64,000 bases of DNA from Gilvimarinus algae (lineage in GTDB: Bacteria; Pseudomonadota; Gammaproteobacteria; Pseudomonadales; Cellvibrionaceae). Position numbers and translations under genes: made by a program. Under the pieces are notes generated by a model, which saw nothing but the letters and a program-made list of their open reading frames with translations, ran no database searches and was not told where the DNA came from. The number at the start of each line of letters is the position of its first letter. The first letter of the stretch is position 1. Positions 1 to 8,279 of this stretch are shown here, in pieces. The stretch spans positions 248,001 through 312,000 of the forward strand of contig NZ_JAULRT010000060.1 of NCBI RefSeq assembly GCF_030518215.1, given 5' to 3'.

Positions 1-386
1 ATAAAGTGGGCGTGTTCTTGATGGAGGATATGGTTGCGGATCGGCAAGCGTTTTTTGCCAACATTGAGCGGTTTATGGGTATTGGCAACGTTAATGCTGA
101 GTTGATTGCGGATAAACACCTGAATAAAGGATTGACGGTTGCCGAGTTTGAGTTCCTCCAGGCCATTGATGCCTCTAAGGTCCAGCGCAAACAGTGGTTG
201 GCGTTGAGTCCACAGGAGCGCCGGATGAATCTTAAGGCAATTGCGCAAGAAGGGAATGTTGAAAGGTGCAGAGTTGTCTTGAGTGATTCTCAGCGCGAGT
301 TGATCGAATCTCGCAGCCGCGATCTCAACCGCTGGTTGGTGGATACCTACGGGCTTGAGTTAGAACGCCATGGGTATCCGCTGTGA
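1..386 (+). CDS. C-terminal part of a sulfotransferase-like protein (cut by window edge)
   Basis: The reading frame is open to the left edge, so the true start lies outside the window and the GTG at position 6 is probably not the start. The visible ~126 residues contain an 'EDMVADRQAFF' stretch followed by 'RFMGI'. They end in 'LNRWLVDTYGLELERHGYPL'. Both patterns are typical of the PAPS-dependent sulfotransferase C-terminus. The stop overlaps the next gene's GTG start in a GTGA, so the two are translationally coupled. The coupling to a glycosyltransferase fits modification of a surface polysaccharide. The catalytic PAPS-binding loop is not in view, so the family call rests on the C-terminus only. 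Confidence 0.6.
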   Translation, partial: KVGVFLMEDMVADRQAFFANIERFMGIGNVNAELIADKHLNKGLTVAEFEFLQAIDASKVQRKQWLALSPQERRMNLKAIAQEGNVERCRVVLSDSQRELIESRSRDLNRWLVDTYGLELERHGYPL

Positions 387-1843
387 ATTCGACTAAGCCT
401 GATCGGCGTCGGATATTTGTTGAGTGTACCCACACTTATTTAGTGGGCGGCAGCAGCGGCATTCGGCGGGTGGCTCGCAGCTTGGCCAATGCGCATAAAG
501 AGGCGTCTAGCGATGAGGCGCAGCTGCTGCCATTGGTTTGGGCTGGGCGTGGTTTTTTGCGCCCACGTCAGCCGCTTACCGAGGCCCCTCACCCCCTTAT
601 GGCATGGGGGCACAGAGTGGCGGGCTGTATCGGCTTGATCACCCGTTGGATTAGCAAGGTGGCACACTGGCCCCTGTTTTCCTCTCTAAGAGAACCGGTG
701 AAAGCGGCCATCCGTAAGCGGCGTAGGGGAGCGAATAGCCAGTTGGAGTTACCTAAAGCTGCCCCCAGCGAGTTCAGCCCGGAGCAAGAGCGCAGTAATT
801 CGGATGCGTTCTATCGGCTGTTTGGCTTGGCAGCACGGCCCTTGGGTTGGCTGTTCGTCGAGCCCGTGCGCTTCCGGCCTGGGGATATTGTAGTGTTGGT
901 GGACTCCACCTGGGATTCGCCGGCCATGCTTGAGGCGCTGTTTGCTGCAAGTGAGCGTGACGGCATTCAGGTGGGTGCTATGTTGCACGATTTATTCCCT
1001 CTTACCATTCCGCAGATGTGTCAGGCGAGCACCGTTGCCGGGTATGCCGGCTGGTTCCGGCAGATGGTGCTGGGCGTGGATTTTTTTATCACTAATTCAG
1101 CCGCAACCACTCGCGCGCTGCAGAAGTATCTCCAGGAATCTGGCCCAGCAAGCGCCTGTCGTTTGCCTGCAGGCAACTTTCGCTTGGGGGCGGAGCTGCG
1201 CCGGCCTGTTGCACGTTCGAGCCCTGATTCGCTGCCGCCTTTATCTGGGTTTGTGGTCTTGGCGGTAGGAACCATAGAACCGCGTAAAAACTATCAGGTC
1301 ATCCTTGATGCGTTTGACTTACTGTGTGATAAACATGACGTCAGCTTGGTGATTGTCGGTCGGCCGGGCTGGTCCAGCGAAGATATGCTGGGGCGATTGG
1401 CCGGGCATCCCCAGAAAGGCTCGAGGTTGCTGCACTTAAGCGATGCGGATGACGGCACGCTGGCAGCGTGCTATCAGCGCGCAGATGCTTTGGTGTGCGC
1501 CTCCTGGGCAGAAGGTTTTGGGCTGCCGATCGTTGAGGGGCTGTGCCACGGCGCACCGGTGTTGGCTTCAGATATTGATGTGTTCCGTGAGGTGGGTGGC
1601 GATGCTTGCCGCTACTTTGCCCCTGACCGACCAAACGCCTTGGCGTTAGAGTTGGAGCAAGTGCTGGAGCAGTGGCAAAAAGGTATCTCTGTTAGGCAAA
1701 AAGGCGCGTTTGATCTCGCCATCAGTTGGCAAGACAGTGCCGCTCAATTTCGCGACGAGGTACTTCGCCTGGCGGCGGCTGCCTCACAGAGCACCGACAA
1801 GGTGGCTTCGGCGGCTCTGTCCCAGCAAAAAAGCGATGCCTGA
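383..1843 (+). CDS. GT4-family glycosyltransferase
   Basis: A 486-residue GT-B enzyme predicted to move a sugar from a nucleotide-sugar donor onto a glycan acceptor at the cytoplasmic face. The C-terminal half carries the Glycos_transf_1 signature. 'GTIEPRKN' opens the donor-binding domain near residue 295, and 'EGFGLPIVE' at about 377-385 supplies the E-x7-E motif. The N-terminal half has a 'CTHTYLVGGSSGIRRV' acceptor-domain start and a long charged insert around residues 105-140. It starts at a GTG overlapping the upstream stop by 4 nt. Its last 100 bp overlap the 3' end of the convergent glycosyltransferase, so the C-terminal ~30 residues are encoded on a doubly coding stretch. The exact sugar is unknown. 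Confidence 0.85.
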   Translation: MNSTKPDRRRIFVECTHTYLVGGSSGIRRVARSLANAHKEASSDEAQLLPLVWAGRGFLRPRQPLTEAPHPLMAWGHRVAGCIGLITRWISKVAHWPLFSSLREPVKAAIRKRRRGANSQLELPKAAPSEFSPEQERSNSDAFYRLFGLAARPLGWLFVEPVRFRPGDIVVLVDSTWDSPAMLEALFAASERDGIQVGAMLHDLFPLTIPQMCQASTVAGYAGWFRQMVLGVDFFITNSAATTRALQKYLQESGPASACRLPAGNFRLGAELRRPVARSSPDSLPPLSGFVVLAVGTIEPRKNYQVILDAFDLLCDKHDVSLVIVGRPGWSSEDMLGRLAGHPQKGSRLLHLSDADDGTLAACYQRADALVCASWAEGFGLPIVEGLCHGAPVLASDIDVFREVGGDACRYFAPDRPNALALELEQVLEQWQKGISVRQKGAFDLAISWQDSAAQFRDEVLRLAAAASQSTDKVASAALSQQKSDA

Positions 1844-2904
1844 GCCTCGGCAGCTTTTGCGAGTGAGACTTGCAGCGGCAGGTCCTGAACTATGCGCCGC
1901 AGGCCGTTGGCAATAGAGTCCGGCGTCAATGAGTCCACCAGTAACCCCGCCGGTCCTGCTACCTCGGGCATGCTGGAATTGTCAGACGTCACTACTGGCA
2001 GGCCGTATCTTAGGGCTTCAACAATCGGCAGGCCAAAACCTTCGTATAGCGAAGGCATCACCAGGCACAGGGCATTCGCGTATAGAGCGGCCAGCCTAGG
2101 GTCTGTGACCGGCCCCAGCAGATGGACACGGCCGGCCAGCTGCCGCTGTGCGATCAATGCTTTTAAGTTTTCTCCTCCCCAGCCATTGCCGCCCGCAATG
2201 ACCAGTGGCGGGAATTCGGGTTGCATTCGACTGGCCATGGCGTAAGCCTCAAGCAGCCGCGGCAGGTTCTTGCGCGGCTCTGGCGTCCCCACAAACAATA
2301 AATACCCCCGCTCTTGCAGGCCTGGCGCGACGCTAGTCAGAGGCACTGGTGGGGGCAGGCTCTCAGCCGCGTTATGAATCACGCAAGTCCGCTTCCCGGC
2401 AGCCGGCCAGCGCTCGGCAACATCGGCAGCGGTTGCATGTGATACGGCGATCACGCGCTCGGCGGACATGACAGAGTGTGCCATCAAGCTGCGGTCCAAT
2501 AAGCGGGTAGTGCGACGCAGCGTCTCGGGCACCCGATTCCAGGCGAGGTCATGGATGGTGACCACCCCGGCAGTGGTCGGCGGCAGCCACAATGGCAGTC
2601 GGTGGGCGGGGGCCCAAAAGACATCGGGCTTATCGCGCCAGGACCATATAGGGAGTGAAAGAACGGGTGCGAGAACCCGGCCGATATGCTCGTGCAGATG
2701 ATCTTGGCGCAGGCGCTTAGCGGACGGCAGCTCCCTGCATGAGGCATCAGAGCGCGCGTATAAATACCAGTCGATATCGCTGCTAGCCAGGGCCATCATG
2801 CGCGGCAGCAGAGCACATAAATAGCGACCTAGGCCACTGTTGCTTACAGAAAGCAGGCTGCAATCGACGGCAATCCTTATTCTGGGTTGATTCTTTGTGA
2901 TCAA
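1744..2904 (-). CDS. GT4-family glycosyltransferase
   Basis: A 386-residue GT-B transferase. The sequence shows 'IAVDCSLL...GLGRYL' at the N-terminus, 'VTIHDLAW' and 'VIAVSHATAADV' in the acceptor domain, then 'VGTPEPRKNLPRLLEAY' and the donor-site motif 'EGFGLPIVE' near residues 285-293. This layout is usual for mannosyl- or rhamnosyl-type transferases of polysaccharide loci, but the sugar cannot be read from sequence. It is transcribed towards the preceding GT4 gene and overlaps its 3' end by 100 bp. Gene family and start (ATG, 'MITKNQPRIRI') are clear. Confidence 0.88.
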   Translation of the reverse strand: MITKNQPRIRIAVDCSLLSVSNSGLGRYLCALLPRMMALASSDIDWYLYARSDASCRELPSAKRLRQDHLHEHIGRVLAPVLSLPIWSWRDKPDVFWAPAHRLPLWLPPTTAGVVTIHDLAWNRVPETLRRTTRLLDRSLMAHSVMSAERVIAVSHATAADVAERWPAAGKRTCVIHNAAESLPPPVPLTSVAPGLQERGYLLFVGTPEPRKNLPRLLEAYAMASRMQPEFPPLVIAGGNGWGGENLKALIAQRQLAGRVHLLGPVTDPRLAALYANALCLVMPSLYEGFGLPIVEALRYGLPVVTSDNSSMPEVAGPAGLLVDSLTPDSIANGLRRIVQDLPLQVSLAKAAEAQASLFCWDRAAEATLSVLCEAAAARRSTSSRN

Positions 2905-2937
2905 TGACTCAATCCCTGTTGTATTAATACGAATTTT

Positions 2938-4347
2938 CTACCACTCGAGCAATAGATTGTAACCGGGCTGAGTGAAGTTGCCTTTTGCGAGAATCAGCGA
3001 ATGATCGCTCCATCTATCGATTAAGCCGCCACATCCTGGCAGGGTGTGCTCAAGCCGAAACGGGGTGAAGTAAGGCGCCTTCTTGTTGCCTATGAGCAGA
3101 ATGTCTTGAGCCGAGTCGATAGGGGGAACGAAATCAGATGGGGGATGAGGACCGCCCTCCCACCAATCTGAAGCCACAAACCTGGGGCCACAATATGTTC
3201 CTTGTGAATGATTATTTTGTACAAGATACAAGTCTAAAAAACCGTTTTTGTCGGCGTCCACTACTGATACGTCAACAGCTTCGTAGGGGGTATAGTACTC
3301 GAATATTGGCGTTTCAAAATTAAATAGTTCGGGAAGGTCAGGATTACCCAAATAGATACGAAGGTAGGGTTCTATCGTTCGTCCTGGTCTGGATGGGCCG
3401 ACGGTAATCAGATCTTTTGTGCCGTCGCCAGATACATCGGCCAATCGCGCGTTCGCCCACTTGGAGTGCAAGCCACTGACTTTATCTAAATTAATGGCTC
3501 GCCAGCTCAAGTCTTCGGATTGCAGAAAAAATCGAGTTGGGCCATCTTTATCTCCTACGATAAGGTCGGTGATACCGTTATGGTCGAGGTCGGTGGCCAA
3601 AACAAAACTGACTCTAAACTCCTCTACCCACGGACCATTGGGATTTACTTCATGAAAATAGGGTCTGGCCTTACCGCCATCGCTCACAGAGCCAAGCCGG
3701 AATAAACGATGCGCATTGGGTTTTCCGTCACCGCGTGGAGCACCTTGTGTAGAGATAAATAACAACTGCCCCCCGTCAGCGGCGTCCAGTGCGGTTAAGT
3801 ATCGTGACCGCATACTGGGGTATTTCTGTAAGCCATGGTCTTGCTTTATTTTATATAAACTACCGTCTGCGTTCGTGAGGTAGACTTCATTAAAACCCTG
3901 TCCTTGACCTTTTCCAGCACCGATAACGCAAACAAGGTCTGCTCTGCCGTCGGCGTTGAAATCAATGGATGCGCAACCGTGTCGGTCAATGTATTCGCGG
4001 CCCAAGGTTTCGTGGGGCTTATCAATAGTATCAAGTTCGGCAATGCCGGGTTGCGTCCAGGTTCCATCCTCGCGCTGGCACCAAGGTGTTTCGGGGTTGT
4101 TGTCGTGTCCTGTTAGCCAGTACGTTGGCTGATGGTGACACCAGGGAGAGCCTTCTGGCTTCGATACCGAAGCAATTGCTCTTCGCGCCGGCGTTGATTC
4201 CACCACGGTGACCTTAGGTTGCAAATGAGGTGGTGCCATTGGTGCTAGATTGGTTGGTTTGTTGTTTTTACTGCTCGCGAGTATCAACCCACTTAATAGT
4301 GACGCACAAATGATAGCCGTGATGACTGTAAAATTTTTTTTATTCAT
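2938..4347 (-). CDS. Exported FG-GAP/VCBS-repeat protein
   Basis: I place the start at the ATG at 4347, 'MNKKNFTV', because an N-terminal hydrophobic signal/anchor segment follows directly. An upstream in-frame start at 4383 would add 12 non-hydrophobic residues. The ~469-residue product has repeated Asp-rich blades such as 'DFNADGRADLVCV', 'DLDHNGITDLIVG', 'DVSGDGTKDLITV' and 'DADKNGFLDLYLV'. These are FG-GAP/VCBS calcium-binding blades of a beta-propeller. Several Cys residues near both ends suggest disulfides. It probably sits in the periplasm or on the cell surface next to glycan synthesis genes. Its function is unknown. Confidence 0.75.
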   Translation of the reverse strand: MNKKNFTVITAIICASLLSGLILASSKNNKPTNLAPMAPPHLQPKVTVVESTPARRAIASVSKPEGSPWCHHQPTYWLTGHDNNPETPWCQREDGTWTQPGIAELDTIDKPHETLGREYIDRHGCASIDFNADGRADLVCVIGAGKGQGQGFNEVYLTNADGSLYKIKQDHGLQKYPSMRSRYLTALDAADGGQLLFISTQGAPRGDGKPNAHRLFRLGSVSDGGKARPYFHEVNPNGPWVEEFRVSFVLATDLDHNGITDLIVGDKDGPTRFFLQSEDLSWRAINLDKVSGLHSKWANARLADVSGDGTKDLITVGPSRPGRTIEPYLRIYLGNPDLPELFNFETPIFEYYTPYEAVDVSVVDADKNGFLDLYLVQNNHSQGTYCGPRFVASDWWEGGPHPPSDFVPPIDSAQDILLIGNKKAPYFTPFRLEHTLPGCGGLIDRWSDHSLILAKGNFTQPGYNLLLEW

Positions 4348-4442
4348 TTGCTTGATACTCCATAGACCTAAAGCTGTAGGCAAACTCCATCAAAACTTAA
4401 GGTGAATGACTCGGCCTCTTTTTGCCACCGAAAAGTGCACTT

Positions 4443-6899
4443 TTAATGCTGGACGGTACACAATATGCCACGCGAACTCAGGACGGAGGGTTTGGTGCGC
4501 TCCAGTGGTGGAGGGCATCTATTGTGTATGCTGGTCTCTTTGCCAGACAGCCAGATTGCGGCGTCCATCGATTTAATTTGGTGTGTTGACACCTGGCCTT
4601 TTTGGATGTGTACGGCGTGGGGAAGCAGTGTGTATTTGATGCGACGTGAAGCAAAGCGGTCGTAGTCGTCTCGCTTTGGTGTAACTATCAGTATATGACG
4701 AGGCTCCTGACCGAGTGTCTCGCGAATTTGACGCGCCATCTCGAATAGGGCGACGTCATCGCCTATGTCCAGGGCATCGGGTTCGGCGGTGTTGGTATAG
4801 TGGGCCTGGGTAGCCCGGGCTTGATGGTAACTGTTGTGAATCCATCGTGCATCCAGTACTAGCCATGCAAACATCGCCACGCCGAGCATTGACCGTAGCG
4901 GTGTGGCGCCTGTAAAAAGTCTTAGGGCAGCCCAGCATAACAGAACCCATAATCCTACCAGCAGAGGAAGAGCCGGCAAGCTTTGTTTCGAGCTTAACTG
5001 AGTGCGGTGGGCGGAGGCTTGGGTCCAGAAGTTGGGCGTAACCCAGTCTGAGGCACTGAGGTAAAGCAGCGTCATTGGGGTAGACGCCTCAAAGGTCAGC
5101 TCGTGCAGGGTTACGGTATGATTGGCGGCAGGGTAAAGTATCAACCCTGCCTCTACTATTTTACCTTGCCAGTCACTGAGTTCACTGAGGACGATCTGTC
5201 CGGAGTTTATCGAAAAATCCTGGACAAATGGCTTAGAAGGGTTGGCTGCAGTGCGCCAAAAAAAAGTCTGTGCACTTTGTTCTTTACCCTCAACCTCTAT
5301 GTCTAAGGTAAGAATATCAAACTTCGCAGCGTCAAAGTCTACCGGACCCGTGCTTACAATGGCGCGACCTTCGGTCGCCGGCGGCAACCTAAGCTGTGAG
5401 CCTGCTGAACGCATGGGGCCGTATACTACCCGCAATTGCTGCGCTTTGAACTCCAGAGTTGGTGCCGGACCGGTGGTTATGTTTGCGCTGGATAACATCC
5501 ACCCGCCCAGCGCAAGCAGAAGGCACAGTGAGCCAGCCACAACGGCCGCAGGGCAACGCCATCCGAGTCGGGTTTTCTCCTGTCCGACGATTGAGGCTGC
5601 AAGGCAGACTAAGGCGAAGATAAATAGAGGCGAGACCTGCAGTAATAGTCGGCTAGCGGCGGTAATAATCCAACTGCCCGCGCTGGTAGCGCCGAACAGC
5701 AGTATCTGACTAGATAATAAAACGGTGATTATTAACCCGAGTATTTTCGCCGTTTTGCGCGCATTTGAGCCTGACAGAAAGGTGAGCAGCAAGACCCCTG
5801 GGAGCAGGTACCAAAGGAGGTGCCAGCTTTCTAGGAGCCATAAAATTTCGCCATAGGAAGCAAACTCCCCATTGAGCTTCAGGTCTATGGGTGAGAGGCT
5901 GAGTGAGAGAAGTCCCACAATTACAGCCCCACACAGTGTCAAGATCTTGGTCTTGGTGCCTTGAATTCTGAGCAGACCAACGAGCAAAACGCCGCAGATT
6001 AACCAGATAATCGCGTCGTGCTTGACCAGTAGGCCCAGTGCCAGCATTACCACCCCGCCCCATAGCTGTCCTTGATGTGACTGCAGCAAGCCCCGAGCAA
6101 GAGCAACGAGCCCCAGCCCGCTAAAGCCCATCAGCCACAGGTCGGCATAGCCGGCTATAGCGGTGTGAGTGTTGAGAAGCGGCAACGAGAGCAGTAGGAA
6201 GGCGGCTAAGGGGCCGGCCAGACGCAGGCGAGTGACGGCTACGACTTGTCCCCACAGAGCTAGGCCCAGGGCCAAGGCTGCCGCCAGCGCTGGCCATAGC
6301 ACCCGGCTTTCCTGCCACGCCCCCAGAATACTGGCGAGCCACCATGATTGCGCAGGCGGCAGCCAGGGGTAGTGGTCTCCTTGCACGGTATAGATGCCAT
6401 CGTTGGGGAGCGTGGCCCACTGGTTAGGCGGCAGCATGTCTATCGGGCTGCCGTTGAAGTACCACGCTTTAGCCGTGTAAAGCCAGGTTTGCCAAGCGTC
6501 CCAGGGATACACGGGGCGCCAGTACAGCTCGAAGGCGGCAAAAACCAGATGCAGGGCAATCAATACCACAAGCAGGCAGGCTACCCAGCGCTCGCCTCTG
6601 GAAGTCTGAGGCAAGTGGAGCGGCTCAGAGCAGGGCAGTTGCGGGGCAAACCAGGCTGCGCCAAGGTAGGTTATTAAGGTTGTGGCCGCCAAAAACAGAA
6701 TGAGCCCTGGGGTGGTGGCCAGCCAGGGAATAAGCGAAGCGAGTAGGGCGCTCGCGGTTATGAGGGCTGCGCCGAGAAAATAGCCATAACCCAGCCATCC
6801 GGTAAGGGTGAAGCCAAGACGTTCGCGCAATGGTCGCAGCGCCGCAGCGCCCGCTAGCCAAGGGAGCAGCAGGGCGATTAAGAATACCGCGGTGCTCAT
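4443..6899 (-). CDS. Polytopic GT-C-type membrane glycosyltransferase-like protein
   Basis: An 818-residue membrane protein. About eleven to thirteen hydrophobic helices occupy residues 1-450 and again ~615-665. A mostly soluble segment lies at ~470-610 and a soluble tail at ~690-818. The first external loop carries an acidic 'YPWDAWQTWLYTAKAWYF' stretch, in the place where GT-C enzymes that use polyprenyl-phosphate sugars keep a catalytic Asp. The gene follows a DPM1-like synthase and a DUF2304 gene in one ATGA-coupled operon. The synthase would make a lipid-linked sugar that this protein uses on the outer face. A flippase-like or unknown role is possible. Confidence 0.65.
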   Translation of the reverse strand: MSTAVFLIALLLPWLAGAAALRPLRERLGFTLTGWLGYGYFLGAALITASALLASLIPWLATTPGLILFLAATTLITYLGAAWFAPQLPCSEPLHLPQTSRGERWVACLLVVLIALHLVFAAFELYWRPVYPWDAWQTWLYTAKAWYFNGSPIDMLPPNQWATLPNDGIYTVQGDHYPWLPPAQSWWLASILGAWQESRVLWPALAAALALGLALWGQVVAVTRLRLAGPLAAFLLLSLPLLNTHTAIAGYADLWLMGFSGLGLVALARGLLQSHQGQLWGGVVMLALGLLVKHDAIIWLICGVLLVGLLRIQGTKTKILTLCGAVIVGLLSLSLSPIDLKLNGEFASYGEILWLLESWHLLWYLLPGVLLLTFLSGSNARKTAKILGLIITVLLSSQILLFGATSAGSWIITAASRLLLQVSPLFIFALVCLAASIVGQEKTRLGWRCPAAVVAGSLCLLLALGGWMLSSANITTGPAPTLEFKAQQLRVVYGPMRSAGSQLRLPPATEGRAIVSTGPVDFDAAKFDILTLDIEVEGKEQSAQTFFWRTAANPSKPFVQDFSINSGQIVLSELSDWQGKIVEAGLILYPAANHTVTLHELTFEASTPMTLLYLSASDWVTPNFWTQASAHRTQLSSKQSLPALPLLVGLWVLLCWAALRLFTGATPLRSMLGVAMFAWLVLDARWIHNSYHQARATQAHYTNTAEPDALDIGDDVALFEMARQIRETLGQEPRHILIVTPKRDDYDRFASRRIKYTLLPHAVHIQKGQVSTHQIKSMDAAIWLSGKETSIHNRCPPPLERTKPSVLSSRGILCTVQH

Positions 6900-7300
6900 G
6901 GCGCCGAGTGGTTGTCGTCGTTGTTTACGCGCATATGCTCGCTCTGGGCGCGTTGTTGGTCAATGCGAGTGCGTTGCTGAAGGCTGCCTTCCAGCATGGC
7001 TACCCGCTGAATCAGCCGCTGCAATTGAACCTCCTGGTGCGCCTGGTCTATATCCATCATAAGTATTTTGATCACCAAGACGGCGATAATCGCGACTATG
7101 GCAAGCACTGGTGGATAGCCGACGCCCAAGACCCTTGCGAGCCAGTCCACCAGCGTGGGGGCAAATCCCAGCCCGGCAAAGGCAAAGGCCAGGAGCAACC
7201 AGAAAACGCCATGGCGCACATGGAGTTTATCCCGACGTATAAGGAACAGAATGGTAGCGGCCACCAGCAATCCGACAACGGCGCTTATCCAGAAAATCAT
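6896..7300 (-). CDS. DUF2304 small membrane protein
   Basis: The start is taken at the ATG at 7300 ('MIFWISAVVG'), giving 134 residues. This ATG overlaps the stop of the upstream GT2 gene as ATGA, whereas the longer open frame to 7387 would run deep into that gene. Three hydrophobic helices lie at roughly 1-21, 32-50 and 62-82. They are followed by a coiled coil with many Gln, Arg and Glu residues. The layout and the family partner (a dolichyl-phosphate-mannose-synthase-like GT2 directly upstream) match DUF2304 proteins. It also overlaps the next gene by 4 nt. It probably assists the synthase or transferase at the membrane; the biochemical role is unknown. Confidence 0.75.
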   Translation of the reverse strand: MIFWISAVVGLLVAATILFLIRRDKLHVRHGVFWLLLAFAFAGLGFAPTLVDWLARVLGVGYPPVLAIVAIIAVLVIKILMMDIDQAHQEVQLQRLIQRVAMLEGSLQQRTRIDQQRAQSEHMRVNNDDNHSAP

Positions 7301-8013
7301 GATTTGCTCCCCGTAGGCGCTCCCAATAGGCGTTTGGAGAGGCCCAGTATCAGAGTTTGCAGCAAGTAACGCCCAACCACTAGCCAAGAGTGGAAAACCC
7401 GTGAGGCCCCCTCGCTGCGAACACGCATTTGCACCGGTATATCCAGCAACCTCAACCCGGCACTTTGCAGGCGCAGAAGCACACCGACATCCTGATAGTC
7501 CAGCAGGGTGGCACGGGCGTCAGCCAGTTCTATCATCGCCCGCTGGTTATATACCCTGAAGCCAGAGGTAATGTCCTCAAGCCGCAAACCCGAGGTGGTT
7601 TTCATCATCATCCAGGCGATCAGGCGTAGGCGAGACATTCGCTCTGGGCAGGTGCCAATTGCGACATCTGTTGCGCCATTTATGACAGGCTCGAGCAGGA
7701 GGTGTAGCGAGCCTGGCTCGTGCTGGCCATCGCCGTCCAGGGTTACGACTACGTCGTAGCCTTGTTGCAGTAAGTAGCGGATACCTGTTTGCGTCGCGCC
7801 CCACGCCCCCAGTCTGGCGGCCAAAGGTAGCACTTGGGCGCCTGCTTTTAGCGCTATGGTCGCAGTGTCGTCTTCGCTGTTGTCGTCGACCACTACCACG
7901 GGATAGTGATACCGTGAACGCAGGGTACAGATCACCGAGCCGATGGATGCCGCCTCGTTCAGTGCGGGGATGACAACGCCGACTCTGGGCGAAACACTGG
8001 CTCGTGCTGTCAC
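7297..8013 (-). CDS. GT2 polyprenyl-phosphate glycosyltransferase (DPM1-like)
   Basis: A 238-residue GT-A enzyme without membrane helices. The N-terminal nucleotide-binding strand reads 'VGVVIPALNEAASIG'. It is followed by 'VVVVDDNSEDDT' and the metal-binding 'TLDGDGQHEP' near residue 92. 'DITSGFRVY' is typical of dolichyl-phosphate-mannose-synthase-like members. The likely reaction is transfer of a hexose from a nucleotide sugar to undecaprenyl phosphate. It is the first gene of an operon with DUF2304 and a GT-C-like membrane protein, joined by two ATGA overlaps. This supports a three-part lipid-carrier glycosylation unit. Confidence 0.85.
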   Translation of the reverse strand: MTARASVSPRVGVVIPALNEAASIGSVICTLRSRYHYPVVVVDDNSEDDTATIALKAGAQVLPLAARLGAWGATQTGIRYLLQQGYDVVVTLDGDGQHEPGSLHLLLEPVINGATDVAIGTCPERMSRLRLIAWMMMKTTSGLRLEDITSGFRVYNQRAMIELADARATLLDYQDVGVLLRLQSAGLRLLDIPVQMRVRSEGASRVFHSWLVVGRYLLQTLILGLSKRLLGAPTGSKS

Positions 8014-8254
8014 GTAATATCCTTTTTCAGAGTGCGCTGCTTAAACCGGCGAGTATAGGCGAGGCGACGATCAGATTCTATGGTGGGCGTTTGATTTCCA
8101 GCCTTAATTTAATGCGGCTTTGCCCGCATGTCTAAATTTGCGCCATGAGTGTTCGGGGAAGCGTTAAAGCGGTGCCGCGACGTCTGTGTTAAAACCAGCT
8201 GCTGAGGGGGGGGGTGAGGATTGTGTATGCCAACTTTCTTGGGCGCTATTGGGC

Positions 8255-8274
8255 GCCGGCCTCTAAGGGCCGGC
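8255..8274 (-). terminator. Hairpin just downstream of the metalloprotease gene
   Basis: GCCGGCC and GGCCGGC form a perfect 7-bp GC stem with a 6-nt loop. It starts 5 bp after the minus-strand stop codon at 8280. No T-run follows on the minus strand, so it may be a weak or Rho-assisted terminator or an mRNA 3'-end stabiliser. Confidence 0.4.
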
Positions 8275-8279
8275 TCAGT

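Noticed and set aside
4431-4444. 14-bp perfect palindrome AAAAGTGCACTTTT at the end of the membrane transferase gene
   Set aside because: It overlaps the stop codon region, has no T-run asymmetry and no clear regulator consensus, so it is probably chance.
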